Shown here one piece after another: positions 24,131-38,213 of a stretch of 64,000 nucleotides of DNA (position 1 is its first letter; the number at the start of each line of letters is the position of its first letter). Under the pieces are notes generated by a model that searched no databases, was not told the DNA's origin, and worked only from the letters and a program-made list of their open reading frames with translations. The DNA is from Macrotrachela quadricornifera (Eukaryota; Rotifera; Eurotatoria; Philodinida; Philodinidae). Location of the stretch: positions 1 to 64,000 of the forward strand of contig JAJEKB010000269.1 of assembly GCA_022393335.1 (NCBI GenBank). The letters run 5' to 3'. The position numbers and the translations under genes are program-made.

Positions 24131-27100
24131 ATGACTGCTCGTGATCAAATTCGAGCTATGTTAGATCAATTAATGGGATCCGATAATGGTATGTTAATTA
24201 AAATTATTAAATATATAATTACTATTTAGTTAGAAAAATAAGATATTTCGTTTGAGAATATAAATATTTTACTCTTTAAAATTTTGTGTTGTTTAACAGT
24301 AGCGCCATGTTTCTCTTCATTTAAGGCGCAGAGAGTGCACATTTTTCATTGATTATGATTACCTACTATGTCTTACATTGGACGAAATCGTGAGTGTCAT
24401 TTGTTTTTTGTAGTTTTTCTCTTTATCTATCGTCGATTAAACATTTAATCCCTTTCTCTCTCTGAACGCTATGTTTTTAGCTAATGTCATGATGAATAGC
24501 TCTATATTGAGCTTTAAAAGTCTTATATGCAGCAGCAGCTACAAAATACATATCGTGAGTATATAAAAACGGACTTCTCTGTATGATATATATTAGAGGG
24601 TACGTATAAAAAAATCGAGCAGATCAGGTAAGTATATAAGAGAGTTTAGATTAATATATTCATGATATTTATACTAAAAATTAAATTATATTAATCAATT
24701 TTTAGGTGTAACAAAATCAAGTATGTCATATGAAGATCGTCGTGTATGTCGACCATTTTTATTAAATTGTTGTCCACATGAAATTCTTTCGGGAACAGTA
24801 AGTTGATTTAATTGTATGAAAAACTTTTCTTATTTTTTTTTTTAGAGAGTTGATTTAGGGGAATGTGCAAAAGTACATGAATATGCATTACGTGCTGATT
24901 ATGAACGAGCAGCAGCAGCACGTAATTTATGTTATGAAATTGATGTAAGATTAATTTTATTGTATTGATAAGAATTTATTTTTTGTTTGTTTTCATAAAA
25001 ATCTATAAAAGGCATTAGAGGTATTAAATCAATTTGTTGCTGAAGCTGATCGAAAAACAGAACATGCAAAACGAAAACTTCGTGAAACACAAGAAGAATT
25101 AGGTGAAGAAGCTGCACGAAAAGTAATTAATTATTTTATTTTATTTATATAGATAATAATAAATGAAAATTTGATTTCTTTTTTTTCAAAGATGAATTCT
25201 ATTCATGAATTAGGTGAACAAATTGGTACAAAATTAGCTAAAGCTGAAGAATTAGGTGCACAAGGTTTAGTTGATGAATCGATGAAATTATTAGAAGAAG
25301 TTGAAGAATTACGAAAAGCAAAAGTAGATTCAGAACAAGAATTTCGTGCAACAATGCCAGCATCAACATATCAACAACAAAAATTACGTGTTTGTGAAGT
25401 ATGTTCAGCTTATTTAGGTATACATGATAATGATCGTCGTTTGGCTGATCATTTTGGTGGAAAATTACATTTGGGTTTTATACAAATACGTGAAAAATTA
25501 GCTGATTTAAAAAAACGTGTTAGTGAATTTAATGAAAAACGCGAATTAGAAAGAAAAACACGTCGAAGGTAAAGTTAAACGAATAGATAAAAACAACGAG
25601 AAAATTTGTTTTATATATATATATTTAAGTTCACCATCACAATCATCATCATCAAGAAATGATCGTGGAGATAAAGATGGAAATGATTATCATAATCGAG
25701 ATTATCGTACATCACAACGTAGTCGAAGTCGTAGTCGATCAAAAAAAGTATCTAGTCGTGACAAAGATCGAAAACGATCACGTTCAAGGTAAAATATATT
25801 ATAAATAACAATTTATTTTATTTTCATTTTTTTGTTTATTTTGTATAGATCAGGACATCGTTCATCAAAACATTCACGTAGTTATCGATCATCTCGTTCA
25901 CGTTCACGTGATAGACGACGTCATAAACGTTCACGATCACGGTAAATAAATTCTACAATTGATAAATACTAAAATGATCAGTTTGAAATATTTCTTTGAG
26001 AGAATGAGGGTTAAACTGCATTTGATAGAATGATCTTACACAATAATTATTTATATCGATTAGATAAATGAAATATCTAAAATAGCTAAACTTTTTTCAG
26101 TAACAGTTCAAATAAATTATTAGAAAAGATTGAATTTGATAAAAATAAACCTAACTGATATTGAAATATGAAAATTTTTTTCGGAAATGTAAGGAAAAAT
26201 ATCAGAAGAAAGCATTGTCTTTTATCATGATGAATCATCTGGTGTCCTTCACTGCTTTTTTTCTTTTCGCCAAAACTATGATGTAATGACTCCGTGATTA
26301 TATGGAAATTCTAGTTCGATTATATATTCTTTAATTAATGCTTGATCATACGTTAAAATGTTATTGGTTTTATTTTCCTATTGAAAACTTTTACCAACTA
26401 TCGTTTCAATATGACATTTGAAAAATACTCAGAAACTGACGCGATGCACTTAAATTCTTCAAACGCGTGATAGCTTGAGTTCAGTATCAAATCAACATTA
26501 TATAATGGACATACATGACTCTTAAGTCAATTCTAATTTGTCACTAAAACTAATCTTAACTTTAACTAATATTTTAAATTTATTTTTCATCTTTTATAAA
26601 CGCTTATTTGCTCTTATATATCTATCATGCTATGAACAAAATACCTATTTACATATGATTCAAGACTGAATAGGTTTTTATGTATTGAATAGATATTTCT
26701 TTCTGTTCCTTTAAATTACATGGTAAGGCAAAATGAGACTAAAATCATATACTATAGGAACAGATAATCTTTCTGATCGGCATTATACGAATAACGATGA
26801 AATATCAATATCCTTGAATTTTAACTGTTGTTCTCTATCATAACTTATTTATAGGATATCAGCATAGTAAAAAAAGTAAATAGAATAAATTCATTAATCA
26901 TTTAATTACAATCAATATTATTTACTAATTCACATATTAGCCTTTTGATCAAAGTTAGAAACACTTAGTTTTTTTATTTATCCTGCATTTTCTCCTTATT
27001 ACTAAAATATATGAAATAGAAAATAATTATAAAATAACTCTTTACATTTAATTTACTATTGATTAATAAAAATATTTCTAATATAGTTCTGGTTCATCAC

Positions 27101-27375
27101 GTCGTCATCGTCGTTCTCGATCTCGAACTCCAACATCATCATCATCATCATCTCGTCGACATCATCGTCATCGACATGATTCTCGATCACCTGTACATTC
27201 ATCATCAAATTCCAAACAAAATGGTGGTAATGGTGATAATAATAATCGACGTACAGATTCAAATACAGTACATACTAATGATGATGATGAAGAAACAACA
27301 CGTATTCTTGAAAATATTCAACGAAGTATGAAAGAAGATAATACTAAAGAACAAGCAACTACACCAATGGAATAA
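24131..27375 (+). CDS. LUC7L: LUC7-like U1 snRNP-associated splicing factor
   Basis: Eight exons, 24131..24188, 24706..24797, 24846..24944, 25012..25122, 25192..25568, 25630..25788, 25849..25941 and 27087..27375, give 425 residues. The N-terminus (RDQIRAMLDQLMG) and VCRPFLLNCCPHEILSGT match the LUC7 family. A CCCH-type finger (CPHEI..CAKVHEYALRADYE), a coiled-coil stretch with EEAARKMNSI, and a CCHH finger (CEVCSAYLG..HFGGKLHLG) follow. The last 150 residues are an RS/RD/SR-rich domain as in LUC7L2 and LUC7L3. The protein helps U1 snRNP choose 5' splice sites. Most introns are 47-70 bases, but the first (517) and the last (1145, inside the RS domain) are much longer. Confidence 0.93.
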
Positions 27376-27556
27376 AAAAAAAAATCAAATAAACTAATCA
27401 TTTGTATATGTTTGTTTCTTGTGTTTGGTAATTATGTTCGTCTTTTTTTTCTCTTTTTTCTGTTTAAAATAGAAACTGGTCAAACTATACAATAAAAAAA
27501 ACCTTAATTTTCGTTTTTTTTTCTTTTTTAAAAAATTATTCTGTTATTTATTTCAG

Positions 27557-28048
27557 AGAAAAAAAGAAATTTCAAAAATAGAGTTCGATTTCGAAATTCG
27601 TCTTACTTGTTATTTATTAATTTGGTTATTAATTACTCTTATTATTATTTTTCTTGCTTGGTATCGTTACGGTTATAGTATTATACAACAAACATCTAAA
27701 ACACGTAAGATATATATTTTATCGAATGGTTTAATAACAAATAAAATTTGGTTCGAGATCGTGTTTCTGCACAATTTTATATTTTAATTGTATAGAGTCT
27801 AAAATCTCGAAAAATTAAATTTCGAATTCCATTTTGAAATAGATTTTCTTTATAATTATTTCAAAAGTTTGATTCGATATAAAATAAATCAAAAAGAATT
27901 TTTTAAAAATATTTATTTTCTTTATTATTTTCTAGCATCAAATCTTGAATCCCAAGGACGATCACGTTCACATAATTCATTAGATAAATTAATACCAAAT
28001 ACTGTTACTAATACAAATACAATAGGATCATCAAAAAAACTTGATTAA
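27557..28048 (+). CDS. Exons of an unrecognised single-pass membrane protein (5' end not found)
   Basis: Two exons, 27557..27704 and 27936..28048, join in frame with a 231-base intron and give about 86 residues to a stop. The first exon encodes a charged start (RKKEISKIEFDFEIRL) and a strong hydrophobic segment (LLIWLLITLIIIFLAWY), typical of a membrane span. The second encodes a polar Ser/Thr/Asn-rich tail. No in-frame ATG is available, and TTTATTTCAG precedes the first exon, so an upstream exon must exist or this is an alternative 3' end of another transcript. The stop is 22 bases before the YY1 ATG and the first exon is 181 bases after LUC7L. I do not recognise a family. Confidence 0.4.
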
Positions 28049-28070
28049 TAATGTACTAAAAATTATCATT

Positions 28071-30137
<2,067 letters not shown>

Positions 30138-30554
30138 ATATATATATATATATATTCAATAGAATACACATCCTTTTTTTTCTTTTGTATATGAACTATA
30201 CTAATCCTATTTCTTTCTTGTTCTTTTTTCTTTTCTTTTTTTTGTCTATGTATGTGAATGTGTGTATGTATGTTGTTTTGTATATAAATGTCATATGATC
30301 ATTCAGTCAGTCAACCAAATCGATGACGGTATATTATTCTCTTCTAGTTTATTATTTGCTATTTTTCGTCGTCTGAAATGGTATGCATCATCATCTTCTT
30401 TACTAGAGTTTCCTGTCTGTCGTATCCTTTTTTTTCTTGGTTTGTTTGTTTTAGAAATTGCATTCATTCATTCATTCTTCTCAATAAAAAACAAAAAAGT
30501 GATGATAAAGATCAAACGTCTGAAATGAATATCAAATATATCATTTAACGTTTT
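30138..30554. other. YY1 3' flank
   Basis: T-rich 3' flank with an (AT)n run right after the stop and an AATAAA at about 30483..30488. No separate gene is seen. The plus-strand frame at 30262..30528 looks like a chance frame. Confidence 0.45.
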
Positions 30555-31674
30555 TAGATGTGTCAAATATCAAAAATTTATTTTCAAAAATAAAAAATGA
30601 AGTAAAAATTTCTACAGCAGATAAATGATATCAATTGAAAGCATCACTATCAATCAGTTTTCAGACTTTACAGTCTCAAACCTCTCAAAAACAAAATTTT
30701 GATAATGAAATAATAGCAACACAACAACGTTTGCAATATCAATTATCTAGACAACACGCAGGAGTTTCAAGTGAGATTATATCAAATTCTGTTCTTTACT
30801 AGAACAAATAAATTTTTCATATAAAATCTTGAATGCAGATATATTTTATTTGATAATACTTGTTATTAATACTATTCATAACAGTATAAATTATATATCT
30901 TTTCTTTTTCTATGGAAACTATGACAGGATTTGAGAATTAGAAAATTTTTTTTATATTTAATAATCAAGATTGACATAGGAAAGTGATAAATTTTAATAA
31001 GAAAAATAATTCTTGAACTAAGAAAAAGGCGTCACTTCCAACACTTTAGAAAATTAATAACATGAATGATGTTAATTGATAATGTCTTTCAATTAATATC
31101 ACATATTTAGGTAGTCGTACTGCAGATTGTATTCGTCGTCAAGCTCAACGTAAAATCGAACAAGAAAAGGCATTTAATGAAGGATATGAACGAGCACTTG
31201 AATTAAAAGAACATTATTTTGGTAATCGACAAGTATAAAATTTCATTTTATTTTCTTTGGAAACTTCACCTATTGTTGATTATTCGAAATTGATATTTAA
31301 ATGTTCAGATTTGTTTGGTGATGAAATTTGCTTACCATATAAAGAATTACAAGAACGAATTGAAAATACACTTAAAAATCAACTTGATAGTGAACCAATA
31401 GTTGCTGCAACACTTCTCTTTTTAACATTTAATCAAAATGATCAAGAAAAATTAATGATTACAAAATAAAATTTATCTTGAAAAAGAATTGTCTTTCATT
31501 TACATTAACATCAAATACTGATCGTCGATCAATCAATGTAATCTCGTGCCAGTTGCACTTCTTTCATTTCATTGGAATGATCGAGCATTACGTGAAATTA
31601 AAGAAGAAATATCTGATTTCCGAGCTGATATTTATATTAAACCTGAAGTTTTAATGAATGCTGCTCAATTGTAA
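30555..31674 (+). pseudogene. UBXN6: Decayed UBXN6 (UBXD1)-like gene
   Basis: Pieces of a UBXN6-like protein occur in the correct order. The N-terminal VIM-like stretch NLFSKIKNEVKIS (from about 30563) reads into an in-frame TGA at 30626..30628, and its expected ATG appears lost. RLQYQLSRQHAGVSS joins by a good intron (30771..31110) to RTADCIRRQAQRKIEQE (31111..31232). The region ahead of the PUB domain, FKCSDLFGDEICLPYKEL..EPIVAATLLFLTFNQNDQEK, is at 31261..31469. The extreme C-terminus, CNLVPVALLSFHWNDRALREI..IKPEVL, ends at 31674. The PUB domain and most of the UBX domain are missing, and one intron has shrunk to 28 bases with GG in place of its AG. In the family this is a p97/VCP cofactor; this copy cannot make one. 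Confidence 0.8.
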
Positions 31675-32868
31675 ATCATTTTTATATATTTAATACAAGA
31701 ATACATACATCTATGTTTTATTGTAGTCATTATAAACAGTTATTTAAGATGACAATAATAAAAAGCAGATAAAAGATGGGTTGAGTTTGTAAGAAAAGGT
31801 CTAACAAAATGTTGCTTCATTTTAAATATTAAAATTAAAATCTATTTAAATCAATGTTCATACATTTAATTTCTATCGACTTGTATTATTTTTGCAAGAT
31901 GTTTAGCTATTTTGTCTACCGTTGTTTATTAACAAAATGAACTATAGTACTTCGGTATGAAGTTCAGAATAAGAAATTATTGTCCTAATCAGCTCTCTTG
32001 CAATGATATTTGAATATCAATTACAAAATAGTATAGACTATCTTATGGTATAATGGTACTAGCAGATCATAGAGATACGCAGAAAAAACTGTGTGACATG
32101 GAATTTCTCAATTTTTTAAGTTTACTTATTTCATGTAGGTAAAAACTTATTCATAAATGAAAATAAGATGTTTAGTAGTTACTACCTGAACGAATATTAT
32201 TTAATAAATATTAACTCAATGTCATCATCGGCATTTGTATTCATATCTTTGTCTTCTTCGTATTTATCTATATTTTTCATACTATAATTAATGCCTTCGA
32301 ACAAAGAACCATCATCCCACAATATTTGTGAGTATGTGCAATCATTTATCTAACTTCCTTCCGTTTGCAACTGATACCAAAATAAAGATTACTATGATCA
32401 TGATTATCACTACTGTTACTAGGATCAATGACTATTTTATTTCACAACTGAGAGTAGGTCGAAAAATGGATTCAGAGATGATTAAAAAATCATCAACCGC
32501 ATGCATTGCAATTTGTAGATTTTAAAAAATAATTTCGTCCAAATTGTCATACAATCATGCTATTATCTAATCAATTAATGAAGATCATTTCATTATAGAA
32601 AAAATTTTTTATTGTGCGGATCTGTTCAAGTTTTCAAATTCATTTCTTATTCACAAATTAAATAGATCTGAAATATTTCAAGAAAATTTTGTGTCAATAA
32701 ATTCAGCAGATTTTATTCCAGAGTAAATATGTAAAATAAAATATTTATTTAATATATTTATATATATATATATATAATTTATGTGAATAGAATTTTATTT
32801 GTAGTTCTCTTGGATAAAACAAGTTTTTTTAAAATTTATTTATTTGTATACAAGAAAAAAAAAATTTC
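31675..32868. other. Intergenic, nothing recognised
   Basis: AT-rich spacer between the UBXN6 remnant and the 3' end of the neuropeptide gene. An (AT)n run lies near 32757..32777. The frame at 32328..32525 is unconvincing. Confidence 0.5.
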
Positions 32869-33286
32869 TTATCGGCCAAACATAGGACCTGGATTTTCTG
32901 AATAATCGTCAAATCGTCGTTGATGATGTTCATTGTTGTTTAATAATTCAGCCAAATAATGTTCATCATCATTTGTTAATGAACGAATTTCTTTTCGTCG
33001 AATAACTGAATGTTCAGGAAAAGCAGCAAATGGACGTTTACGTACAAATATACCTAAATTTGATCCACGAAAAAGTGGAATAGATGTACGTGCAAAACTA
33101 TCAATGCGACGTTTGTCTAATTGAAATCCTTCATTCGTTGATGGTGCTTCTGCTGCTTGTTGTTGAGTATAGATAACGAAAAATACAAGCACTAAATCTT
33201 AAATAAAGAATATTAACAAATGTATATATAAAAAAAAAACAAAAAAATTTACTAGCGGTCCAAATAAGATGCATGAGAGAAACCAT
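32869..33286 (-). CDS. Neuropeptide precursor with dibasic sites and amidation signal
   Basis: Minus-strand exons 33253..33286 and 32869..33197 with a 55-base intron give 120 residues. The splice completes a signal peptide, MVSLMHLIWTANLVLVFFV. Prohormone-convertase sites follow: KRR (40-42), RKR (64-66), RRK (78-80) and RR (105-106). They release a peptide of 21 residues (43-63, starting IDSFARTS and ending GIFV), PFAAFPEHSVI, and a C-terminal FDDYSENPGPMF followed by GR and stop, the signal for C-terminal amidation. There are no cysteines. The first peptide loosely recalls the orcokinin/pedal-peptide pattern (D-S near the start, GxF near the end), but I do not assign it. A TATA box and a CRE palindrome lie upstream. 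Confidence 0.8.
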
Positions 33287-33351
33287 AATGATCTTTGAAC
33301 GGAATGAAAAGATAGTAATGTAATAGAATGATAGTTTCAAGAAGATATATG

Positions 33352-33357
33352 TTTATA
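33352..33357 (-). promoter_or_regulatory. TATA box of the neuropeptide gene
   Basis: TATAAA on the minus strand, about 66 bases before the ATG at 33286, is a suitable distance for a core promoter with a short leader. Chance matches are common in this AT-rich sequence. Confidence 0.4.
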
Positions 33358-33652
33358 TGATGTGCTTATATCGCCTACTTATTAAATGGCTATTGGATTT
33401 AGTTTCTATTTTGTTCTTAGAATTTTAAGGATAGTATGTAGCATGCAAAATATGAACGACATTGATGAAGATTTGAGTAAATTATTTTTTTTTTATATTC
33501 AAGGTTTAATAATATATGAAAATTCTTTCTTTTTTTTTTCAGTTTGATAATGAGAGAGAAAGACGATTGCGTGTATTAGTGCAATTTGATACGTTATATG
33601 TAGTTTTAGAAATATTTGATCCTTCTTTAAAAGATCTTAACACGCACTAGAA

Positions 33653-33660
33653 TGACGTCA
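33653..33660. promoter_or_regulatory. CRE palindrome TGACGTCA
   Basis: A perfect CREB/ATF palindrome 367 bases upstream of the neuropeptide start. It is the second of the two copies of this 8-mer that I noticed; the other precedes the small secreted peptide gene. Confidence 0.4.
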
Positions 33661-34805
33661 GCCAACTATCAAACTGAATATGCATCAAGATAAAAGGATT
33701 TTACGGAAAAAAAGTACAAATTCGTAAATTAGAACGGTATCAATAATTCGAAAAATTGTATAAAATACTTTTCTTGGCAAATTTTTGGATTTGATTGAAT
33801 AGAATTCATCAAGTTATCGGTAGAGATGAAATTTTTCTTATCTTTGTGACACAATTTTAATATTAGCAGAAGTCGGAATAATGCTAGACAAAAAATAGAT
33901 CTAAAATACATACGTCTATATTGAGAATAGTAGATATATTTACATATTCACATTTACAGTGTTTGTTTTCTTTGTAAAATGATTATATTTTTATTCCTAC
34001 AACGAATTATGACATGAAAAAAAATAATATCAACGAAGACGTGACAAAAAATAGTTTAAGAATAAGTTAAAATACGCAATACGACTGTTGATAGTATTTC
34101 TGATCATCAAGGGTAAACTAAGAGCATTTTCGATGAAATGTTTATACGTAATAAGCTTATTAAGTTATGTTTTTTCTGTTTCATGCAACGGATATATTAT
34201 TTCAATGTATAGTAGTCAACAGGAAGTTGCTCTAGGGAATAAAACATTTATTGAATGAACTTCATAGTTTTCTATTTTTTTTTATGAAATTTTTTAAAAT
34301 CTATCATGTGGTATACATTAACATATATATTGTAATAAACTATAAAAAAAGAATCAATATTCTTTTAATTATAATTACTTTTATTTTCACATGTGTACAT
34401 CAATTATAATAATATAAAAAGATTTATTTAATGTTTTATTTCTAATGTATCGAAGAAACTGCTGTTTTATGTCAATCGATGTAGTATGAAAATGCTTAAC
34501 AAAATGATATAAAAATAAGTATGGTTCTGCCATAATTTATAATACTTTTGACAGAGATACTTATGAAATCTATACACAAAATACCAATGAATAGATTGGC
34601 ACGTTTATTTTTAAAATAAGAGATGTAAATGTGCGATGAGTGTGAAAAAAACTATCACAATTCGGATTTCAATCCCATTAAATTAAATAATAATGTTTTT
34701 ATCTTAAATTTCAAGAAGTTTATTCTTATAGTAAGAGAAAACCTTCGAGTTGCAATTTGTAATTCTTAGAAATATGGTTATTATTCATCATTCTAAATTA
34801 AAAAT
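33661..34805. other. Intergenic, nothing recognised
   Basis: AT-rich sequence between the neuropeptide promoter and the end of the PLAT-like gene. No RNA gene, repeat or frame of note was seen. Confidence 0.5.
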
Positions 34806-35318
34806 TTAACGTAATTCCCATTGGTCAAGTGAGAAAAGCCGAAATATCTCTGCTTGCTGCCATACATCCATCCATTCACGCACAGTTCGATTAAATAGGA
34901 TTTCATTAGTAGCAAATGATCTAATCATGATCTTCTCAACAAACCAATTATCTGCTCGTGATTTGCCACTACCCCAAAAGAGTAGTGACAGTAAGCTGAG
35001 TGGCTTGTCGTCATGAACCATCTCTCTAGGACAGCATAAACGATAATGATCGATCGTGTTGCGTTCACGATCATTACCATTGTTATCCAAAGACTTTTCA
35101 ATGCACATATGACCATGACCACTACGAAGCATTATTCCAACGTTTTCATCCGTACCAGCAAAAAGTCTATCACCTGTCTCGATAAATAAATCAATTACAT
35201 TGGTATTTGGTGCCCGGCAAATTAATTTAGAAGGTAGAGTCCCTTGTATTGCAATAGTCAACACATAGCTAAATACTGTAGACAATAAAATAAGAAAGAA
35301 TGTTCTAATCACAAGCAT
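34806..35318 (-). CDS. Secreted PLAT/LH2-like domain protein
   Basis: A single minus-strand exon of 170 residues. The N-terminus MLVIRTFFLILLSTVFSYVL is a signal peptide. The remainder has the landmarks of a PLAT/LH2 beta-sandwich: IDLFIETGDRLFAGTDENV (compare the family's TGD..GAGTDANV), LDNNGNDRERNTIDHYRL, and NWFVEKIMIR (the W-x-x-x-K-x-x-x-R strand), then NEILFNRTVREWMD. PLAT domains bind lipids or proteins, usually at membranes; here the domain stands alone and is probably secreted. Cysteines at CR, CIE and CCP could form disulphides. No intron is visible. Family assignment is from motif pattern only. Confidence 0.65.
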   Translation of the reverse strand: MLVIRTFFLILLSTVFSYVLTIAIQGTLPSKLICRAPNTNVIDLFIETGDRLFAGTDENVGIMLRSGHGHMCIEKSLDNNGNDRERNTIDHYRLCCPREMVHDDKPLSLLSLLFWGSGKSRADNWFVEKIMIRSFATNEILFNRTVREWMDVWQQAEIFRLFSLDQWELR

Positions 35319-36135
35319 AATAGATCAAATGATCAAAAATTGAATGAGTCTTGATTGTTTTTTTTTATCATTATCAACAACAACTATCTCAAATTTCACG
35401 TGAAATCATGATTGATCTTTGTTTTCGATCATTTTATTGCAGTATGATGTATCTACTTCTTTTTACAATTACAAGAGATATCTGAATCATAGCGTGCAAT
35501 ATCTGCATGATGCTCAGTTCATTATTATTAAATTTTTGTGTCGAGATATGAAATGGGCTGTTCTGGATATCATGTGGTGAGATTTTCTTTTTATTATTTG
35601 GTTTCTTTCACTATTAAACTGATACTTCTCTGTAATTTCCACTATTTTTTCATCTAATCTTGTACATAAATTATTACAGTAATACATTTTTAATTCAAAA
35701 TAATAAGTACGAAAGATGTGTTTAATGGAATATTCATTACAAACAGATTTTGTACATTTTCTAACAGTTATTTAAAGTTTTTTTTACCTTTAAGATAATT
35801 ACAGATCGAACATCATTTATATTTTGATTGCGTAGCGTTCTCACTTAATTCTTTAGAAACAAAATTTGAACACGGAAATCAGAAAGAAATCAGGTGTTTT
35901 TATGTCGATTACAAGCATCTAATACATTTTTATATTTCGTTCAAACAACAAAAAAAAGATAGTAGAAGGAGAAACAATTCTAATTCTAAATCCAAAGTCT
36001 CATAAGTCATCTACTTTACTAGTTGAATAGACTCAAATTACGGTAAAAAAATTTTTCGATTAGATGAGTAACCATTTATTACATTGCAGACTAACAATTA
36101 ACCTGATTTCACATTTTCCTTACCTTATTATACTT
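35319..36135. other. Intergenic, nothing recognised
   Basis: Upstream flank of the PLAT-like gene. No gene or repeat is apparent. Confidence 0.45.
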
Positions 36136-36665
36136 AGAACATACTAAAAGTAGTGAGAGTGACACTTTAATATCGATTAGTAAACTTAATACTTCAACTA
36201 ATATTGTAATAATACTCATTTTAAAGGAATACAATTAAGTATTCTTTTTCCATAACTCTTTCAGGAAACAATATGGAGAACTGAGGTTTTTACCGTTGAA
36301 AAGAGAAGATGAAGATGTGCTGCTGAAATTCATGATTTGTTTTTTGTAAGGTTTTCAATTGGTATTTTTAAGAGCTAACCCATCTGGTAAGCCGTTCACA
36401 GTAAATTTTCAATGATCAAATATAAATTTAAACCACTAAGAGAAGTTCTACAAAGTCAAAAAAGCTAAGACGAATAATATGTATTAAAATCAAGTCCAAG
36501 AGTTATTCGGAAAATATCCACTAAATAGACATTAGTATAATTGGAGAACCGTCACATATAGCAAAAATTAGATAAAGTATAATCAAATAGCATAGAAAAA
36601 TAGAGGATTCTTTAAGTTTACTATATGGTATTAAAGTGTCATTCTCACTACTTTTGAGATGTCCT
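36136..36665. mobile_element. MITE-like element with 55-base inverted ends
   Basis: The left end (36136..36191, containing AAAAGTAGTGAGAGTGACAC) and the right end (36610..36665, containing GTGTCATTCTCACTACTTTT) are inverted copies over about 55 bases with few mismatches. The interior of about 420 bases has no coding frame. Length and structure suit a non-autonomous DNA transposon. It is unrelated in sequence to the foldback element at 13880..16291. Confidence 0.65.
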
Positions 36666-38213
36666 AAATAATTTTTTTAGCTCATTAAGATGCGAAGTAA
36701 TATCAAACACTCGTATTTAGCGTAAAAAATAAAGATGAATTTCTTTCTTATACTTGACTTTAAATTTTAAATTTTAAACAGTGAAAAATACGAAATGTTT
36801 GTGAAGGTTGAAACAATTCTAAGATCGTGTTACTAAATAGCTATTTCTAATAGTCGAGTCCATATAGATTCTGTTGATAGTACTAGAGTTTTAAGTGCGT
36901 CTATCCAGTATATGAAATCAAGTCTTAAACGCAAAAAAATTATCCGTACCATTTTCTTTGCAGTACAATTTTAGTGAATAAGTAGAGTTTATTATTGCAA
37001 CTGAAACATTCTTTTCAGAATATTATTTGACACCTATGTAATAAAGAAAATAAATAGATATTCATTGTTTTTGATCACTTCTTAAGATCGAGATGTTATT
37101 TTGTTTTTCTACCAGAATTTGTTATTATCTTGATTGTAATCATACTTTTGTATTTATCAAAATTATATTAAATTGTAGATTTTGTAGTTTACACGATCTC
37201 GACAATTTCATCTAAACTTTTACTCAATAAATAATGTTATACAATCAATTGTCGAATGTCTTCAGGATATTCCAATAGGTGAGAACTGATACACTTTAAT
37301 TATGTTACCAAGTTCAAATATGTATAGCAGAATACAATTATTCGAATGTTTTCGAAGAAAGAGAGACAAGTAAATAATTGTTTAGATAAATGTAGTATAG
37401 AAACTAAGTGCAATAGTTTAACATAATAGGTAAAAGTTTAATCATTGATGCTATTGCTTTCAAAGAAGACTAGAATGAAGAACAACACATAAATCATATT
37501 AATAAGAGTTAAGAAGAACAATAGAGGTTCATACTTCGAGAGGACTAAATTATAAACGTGCCATCTTGTTTTTTTCATTCAGTTGCTTTATAATTAAATG
37601 TTTTGAAACCATAAACGATGAAAGACGTCATCATTGTCAAAGTTGTATCCATAAATTTTTTCGGCAATATACATTATCCAAATTCAGAATGTTGAAATAA
37701 TTCAGATGGTATTTTTATATCATCATTTACGAATTTTATAGTAAAGACTCAATCTCTTTAAAACCAAAAAAAAGAGATGATATAGTCATAAGCTTTTGTC
37801 AAATAATTGATAGCACAATGCAAAAGAAATGTTTATTAACTATTATTTAGTCAGCAAACTTGATAAAAACACGTATACTGTTAAAAAAACATCTAAATAA
37901 AAAAAAGTATTTTTGAATTCAGCATTTATGAAACTGAAACACAGTTGCTTGCGATGTGTACATGCTCAGATAACTCACTAAAGCTTCTTTAATAGTGCAT
38001 CATAATCAAGATCAATGTATCTCTTTCAACTTCTATAGAATAAAACTACTTTTGGTCTATTCTTGTTGCAGGCAAACTCAAAAGAATTGCACTGTATTAG
38101 GTTGTTGATATTCTAATATACAGATTAATTATTCATGTTTAAGATAGTTTTTCACATTAATATACGATTATTTATGTAAAGCATATATGAGATATGAATA
38201 AGATAGACAAAAT
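36666..38213. other. Intergenic, nothing recognised
   Basis: AT-rich 3' flank of the GTPase-kinase gene. No coding or structural RNA signal was noticed. Confidence 0.45.

Noticed and set aside
24470..24600. C/D-box snoRNA in the first LUC7L intron (ATGATGA present)
   Set aside because: No CTGA D box or terminal stem is found at a suitable distance.
27056..27331. Alternative frames over the last LUC7L exon
   Set aside because: They are low-complexity shadows (His/Met/Asp runs) of the RS-domain codons.
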